In this document: piece after piece, positions 5,924 to 8,085 of the stretch
How the letters are laid out: each line of letters starts with the position of its first letter
Numbering within the stretch: the first letter of the stretch is position 1
Origin: Patulibacter sp041648495
GTDB lineage: Bacteria > Actinomycetota > Thermoleophilia > Solirubrobacterales > Solirubrobacteraceae
NCBI GenBank assembly: GCA_041648495.1
Contig: JBAZOW010000171.1
Span: 1-8,085, forward strand
Direction of reading: 5' to 3'
DNA: 8,085 nucleotides
Made by a program: the position numbers and the translations under genes
Notes under the pieces: model-generated
The model's input: only the letters and a program-made list of their open reading frames with translations
What the model was told of the DNA's origin: nothing
The model's database searches: none

Positions 5924-6588
5924 CCGCCCCGCTGATCGGCGACGTCGACGAGGTCCTGGCGACGACGCGCGCGGTGCGTCGTCGGCTCGACCTCGACCGC
6001 GCCGTCCCGGACGACGTGATCGAGCAGTGCGTCGAGCTGGCGCGGCAGGCGCCGATCGCCAAGAACGTCGAGCAGTGCCGGTTCGTGGCGATCCGCGCCC
6101 CGGAGCTCCGCGCCGGTGTCGCCGAGCTCTACCGCCGGGCGGGCAGCGAGATCGTGCTGCCGCAGATGATGGCCGCGGCGCGGAAGGCCGGGGACGCCGC
6201 CAAGCCGACGCCCCAGCAGCGCCGCAACATGGCGAGCGCGATGCACCTGACCGAGCAGCTCGACGCGGTCCCGCTGCTGGTGCTCGCGGGGACGATCGCG
6301 CCGCCGCCGGACGAGATCGTCGGGCCGGACGCGAGCGAGTTCTACGGCTCGGTGCTGCCGACGATCTGGTCGTTCCAGCTGGCGCTGCGCTCGCGCGGCC
6401 TGGGCAGCTCGCTGACGTCGATGCACCTGCACTTCGCCGACGAGGTCGCCGCGCTGCTCGGCCTGCCGGACGAGTTCACGCAGGTCGCGCTGCTACCCGT
6501 GGCCTACACCCAGGGCACGGACTTCCGCCGGGCGGAGCGCACGTTGCCGCTCGACGCGGTGCTGCACCTGGACCGCTGGACGGGCTGA
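5920..6588 (+). CDS. Nitroreductase-family flavoprotein
   Basis: A 222-residue protein of the nitroreductase fold, which usually binds FMN and works as a dimer reducing nitro groups, quinones or enoyl-type double bonds with NAD(P)H. Recognisable parts are the N-terminal TTRAVRRRLDLDRAVP (15-30), the helix DDVIEQCVELARQAP (31-45), SVLPTIWSFQLALRSRGLGS (144-163), the LLGLPDEF region (179-186) and the terminal HLDRW (216-220). The FMN-loop region reads APIAKNVEQCRFV where relatives commonly have AP(T/S)GxNxQxWRF, so flavin contacts may differ. GTG at 5920 is the only in-frame start near the previous gene. It probably shares the LLM mRNA. Beside F420 genes it could be a partner of the LLM enzyme or a stand-alone relative of the FbiB C-terminal domain, which reduces dehydro-F420-0; the sequence does not decide. 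Confidence 0.87.
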   Translation: MTAPLIGDVDEVLATTRAVRRRLDLDRAVPDDVIEQCVELARQAPIAKNVEQCRFVAIRAPELRAGVAELYRRAGSEIVLPQMMAAARKAGDAAKPTPQQRRNMASAMHLTEQLDAVPLLVLAGTIAPPPDEIVGPDASEFYGSVLPTIWSFQLALRSRGLGSSLTSMHLHFADEVAALLGLPDEFTQVALLPVAYTQGTDFRRAERTLPLDAVLHLDRWTG

Positions 6589-6596
6589 CCCGGGGA

Positions 6597-6626
6597 GCGA
6601 CGCGTCCGCTCGGTCGGGCGCGTCGC
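6597..6626. terminator. 12-bp hairpin, probable terminator in the convergent gap
   Basis: GCGACGCG (6597-6604) pairs perfectly with CGCGTCGC (6619-6626). Inside it TCCG pairs with CGGG (one G-U pair), giving a 12-bp stem with a 6-nt loop, CTCGGT. It begins 8 nt after the nitroreductase stop. No T-run follows, as is frequent in high-GC actinobacteria. A much weaker stem, GCGGC/GCCGC at 6681-6695, lies just past the MFS gene on the other strand. The rest of the 118-bp gap (6589-6706) shows nothing else. Confidence 0.55.
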
Positions 6627-6706
6627 CGCGCGGGCAGGGCGGAACCCTCGAACCGGGTGGAACCAGCGCGACGGCCGGCCGCGGCGAGCTGCCGCTCGAC
6701 GGGCGA

Positions 6707-8085
6707 TCAGTCCGCCGTCGAACCCCGGCGCAACGCCAGCGTCGCCAGCAGGGCAGCGCCGGCGAACAGCGCGCTGACCGCGAACGCCGTGCGGTAGCCG
6801 TCGGCGCGATCGGCGACCCCGGAAGCGGAGACGATCGACGCGGCCAGCTGGGCACCGATCGCGGCCGAGACCGTCCGCATGATCGCGTTGATCCCGGCGG
6901 TCACGCCAACCTCGTCGGCCCGCGCGTGCTCGACCACGAGCAGCCCGAAGGCGGCGAACGAGGTCGCCACGCCGACGCCCACCAGCAGCATCCAGCCGGC
7001 GACCATCACCGGGCTGTTGGGGAAGAACGCCAGCAGTGCCATCCCGACGGTGCCGAGCACCAGCCCCGCGCGCAGCGGCAGCAGCGCGCCGACCCGCGGA
7101 CTGAACCAGCCGGCGAGCGGCGCGACGATCAACATCGCCAGCGAGCTGGGCAGGAAGTACAGCCCGACCTGGGCCTGCGACGCGCCGAAGCCGAAGTCCC
7201 CGGCGAGGCCCGGCTCGGGACCCTGGACGAACCCCGGCAGCAGCACGTAGACGCTGAACAGCGACAGCCCGACCAGCACCGTCGCCAGATTGGTTGCGGC
7301 GATCGCCGGGCGGCGCAGCGTGCGCGGGTCGATCAGCGGCGCGGCGACCACCGACTCGACCCGCCACCAGACGACGGCCAGCGCCACCGACGCTCCGAAC
7401 AGCGCGAGCACGGTCGGGCTCAGCGTGCCGTCGGCGCCCCACCGGTTGACCCCGATCAGCAGCGTCGCGACGGTCGCGGCCAGCAGTCCCGCTCCGAGGT
7501 AGTCGGGACTTCGTGCGGCTCCTCCGGTGTCCCGCGGCACGTAGCGGGCGGTCATCACGGTGGCCAGCGCGACCGGGATCGCGCCGAGCAGGAACAGCCA
7601 GCGCCACGAGAGCGTGTCGATGATCACCCCGCTGGCGACCAGGCCGAGCGCACTGCCCGCGCCGTAGACCGAGCTGACGGTGCCGATCCCGAAGCCGACC
7701 CGGTCGGGCGGGAAGACGTCGCGGACGATCCCGAACGACAGCGGCAGCACCGCGCCGCCGAACCCCTGCAGCACGCGACAGCCGATCAGCACCTCGATGT
7801 TCGGTGCGGCGGCCGCGGCGAGCGAGGCGACGGTGAAGACGCTCAGCGCGACGACGAGCACGGGGACCTTGCCGTGGACGTCGCCGAGCTTGCCGAGGAT
7901 CGGGGCCAGCACCGACGAGCTAAGCAGGAACGCACTGGCGATCCACGCCGTCGTGCCCGGTCCGGCGTCGAACTCGCGGCCGAAGTGGGGGAGCGCGGGC
8001 AGCACCAGCGTCTGCATCAGCACGAACGCCGCGCCGGCGGTCGTCAGCAGCGCGAGGATCAGGTGCGCGGTGCGGGGTGGGGTGG
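6707..8085 (-). CDS. MFS drug-type exporter, DHA2-like, 5' end outside window
   Basis: A proton-coupled major facilitator antiporter of the inner membrane; about 459 residues are visible. Motif A appears as GKLGDVHGK between segments 2 and 3, the RxxQG motif as CRVLQGFGG, and the motif C region as SVYGAGSALGLVASG. The hydrophobic pattern suits the 14-segment EmrB/QacA branch, which exports toxic organic compounds; the substrate is unknown. A GTG at 8023 is the outermost possible start inside the window, but the frame stays open to the edge and reads PPRTAHLILALLTTAGAAF directly before MQTLVLPALPHF. That is the first half of transmembrane segment 1, so the true start is beyond 8085. The C-terminus is complete (LALRRGSTAD). 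It converges on the nitroreductase gene and appears to be a separate transcription unit. Confidence 0.92.
   Translation of the reverse strand, partial: TPPRTAHLILALLTTAGAAFVLMQTLVLPALPHFGREFDAGPGTTAWIASAFLLSSSVLAPILGKLGDVHGKVPVLVVALSVFTVASLAAAAAPNIEVLIGCRVLQGFGGAVLPLSFGIVRDVFPPDRVGFGIGTVSSVYGAGSALGLVASGVIIDTLSWRWLFLLGAIPVALATVMTARYVPRDTGGAARSPDYLGAGLLAATVATLLIGVNRWGADGTLSPTVLALFGASVALAVVWWRVESVVAAPLIDPRTLRRPAIAATNLATVLVGLSLFSVYVLLPGFVQGPEPGLAGDFGFGASQAQVGLYFLPSSLAMLIVAPLAGWFSPRVGALLPLRAGLVLGTVGMALLAFFPNSPVMVAGWMLLVGVGVATSFAAFGLLVVEHARADEVGVTAGINAIMRTVSAAIGAQLAASIVSASGVADRADGYRTAFAVSALFAGAALLATLALRRGSTAD

Noticed and set aside
3642..6062. An 806-codon minus-strand open frame across the fbiC/LLM divergent region
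   Set aside because: It runs over two genes on opposite strands and the promoter region between them; stop-free frames are common at this GC content.
8015..8023. Start of the MFS gene at 8023 or 8017
   Set aside because: The open frame continues to the window edge and encodes the first half of transmembrane segment 1, so a start here would cut the first helix.
1..8085. CRISPR arrays, tRNA or rRNA genes, insertion sequences and attachment sites
   Set aside because: I found no spaced repeat series, clover-leaf or rRNA segments, transposase or integrase frames; the only tandem repeat is the two-unit element at 1817-1933.

Overview
This is a very GC-rich, gene-dense stretch from what looks like an actinobacterium. 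The pointers are a fused CofG-CofH F0 synthase (FbiC), an F420-type LLM oxidoreductase, GTG starts, a possible leaderless promoter, and GC-loaded third codon positions. I favour Actinobacteria in the broad sense, perhaps Thermoleophilia/Solirubrobacterales, but the sequence alone does not settle the taxon.

Layout. (1) 107-1798, plus strand: a family 4 uracil-DNA glycosylase with an unusual active-site motif and a C-terminal QLELF sliding-clamp motif. It is followed with no gap by a polytopic membrane protein whose D / GYGD / LPAT motifs and about nine membrane segments look like a presenilin/signal-peptide-peptidase type GxGD aspartyl protease. (2) 1799-1934: a convergent gap holding two 60-bp tandem units that each fold into a hairpin. 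(3) 1935-4822, minus strand: fbiC followed 2 nt later by a class II (fuculose-phosphate type) aldolase, a tight operon. (4) 4823-4886: a 64-bp divergent promoter region centred on a TetR-like near-palindrome. (5) 4887-6588, plus strand: an LLM-class F420-dependent oxidoreductase and a nitroreductase-family flavoprotein, linked by a 16-codon micro-ORF that overlaps both. (6) 6589-6706: a convergent gap with a 12-bp hairpin, probably a terminator. (7) 6707-8085, minus strand: a DHA2-like MFS exporter whose 5' end lies outside the window.

How it fits together. The centre is an F420 module: FbiC makes the deazaflavin chromophore F0, the LLM protein probably uses finished F420, and both sides may answer to one repressor at the shared operator. 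The aldolase coupled to fbiC is the unexpected partner; it could supply a C3 unit for the F420 side chain, as proposed for the archaeal lactaldehyde route, or act in unrelated sugar metabolism. The nitroreductase could be another flavin redox enzyme or a stand-alone relative of the FbiB reductase domain. The most novel-looking item is the small GxGD protease-like protein translated right behind the DNA-repair glycosylase.
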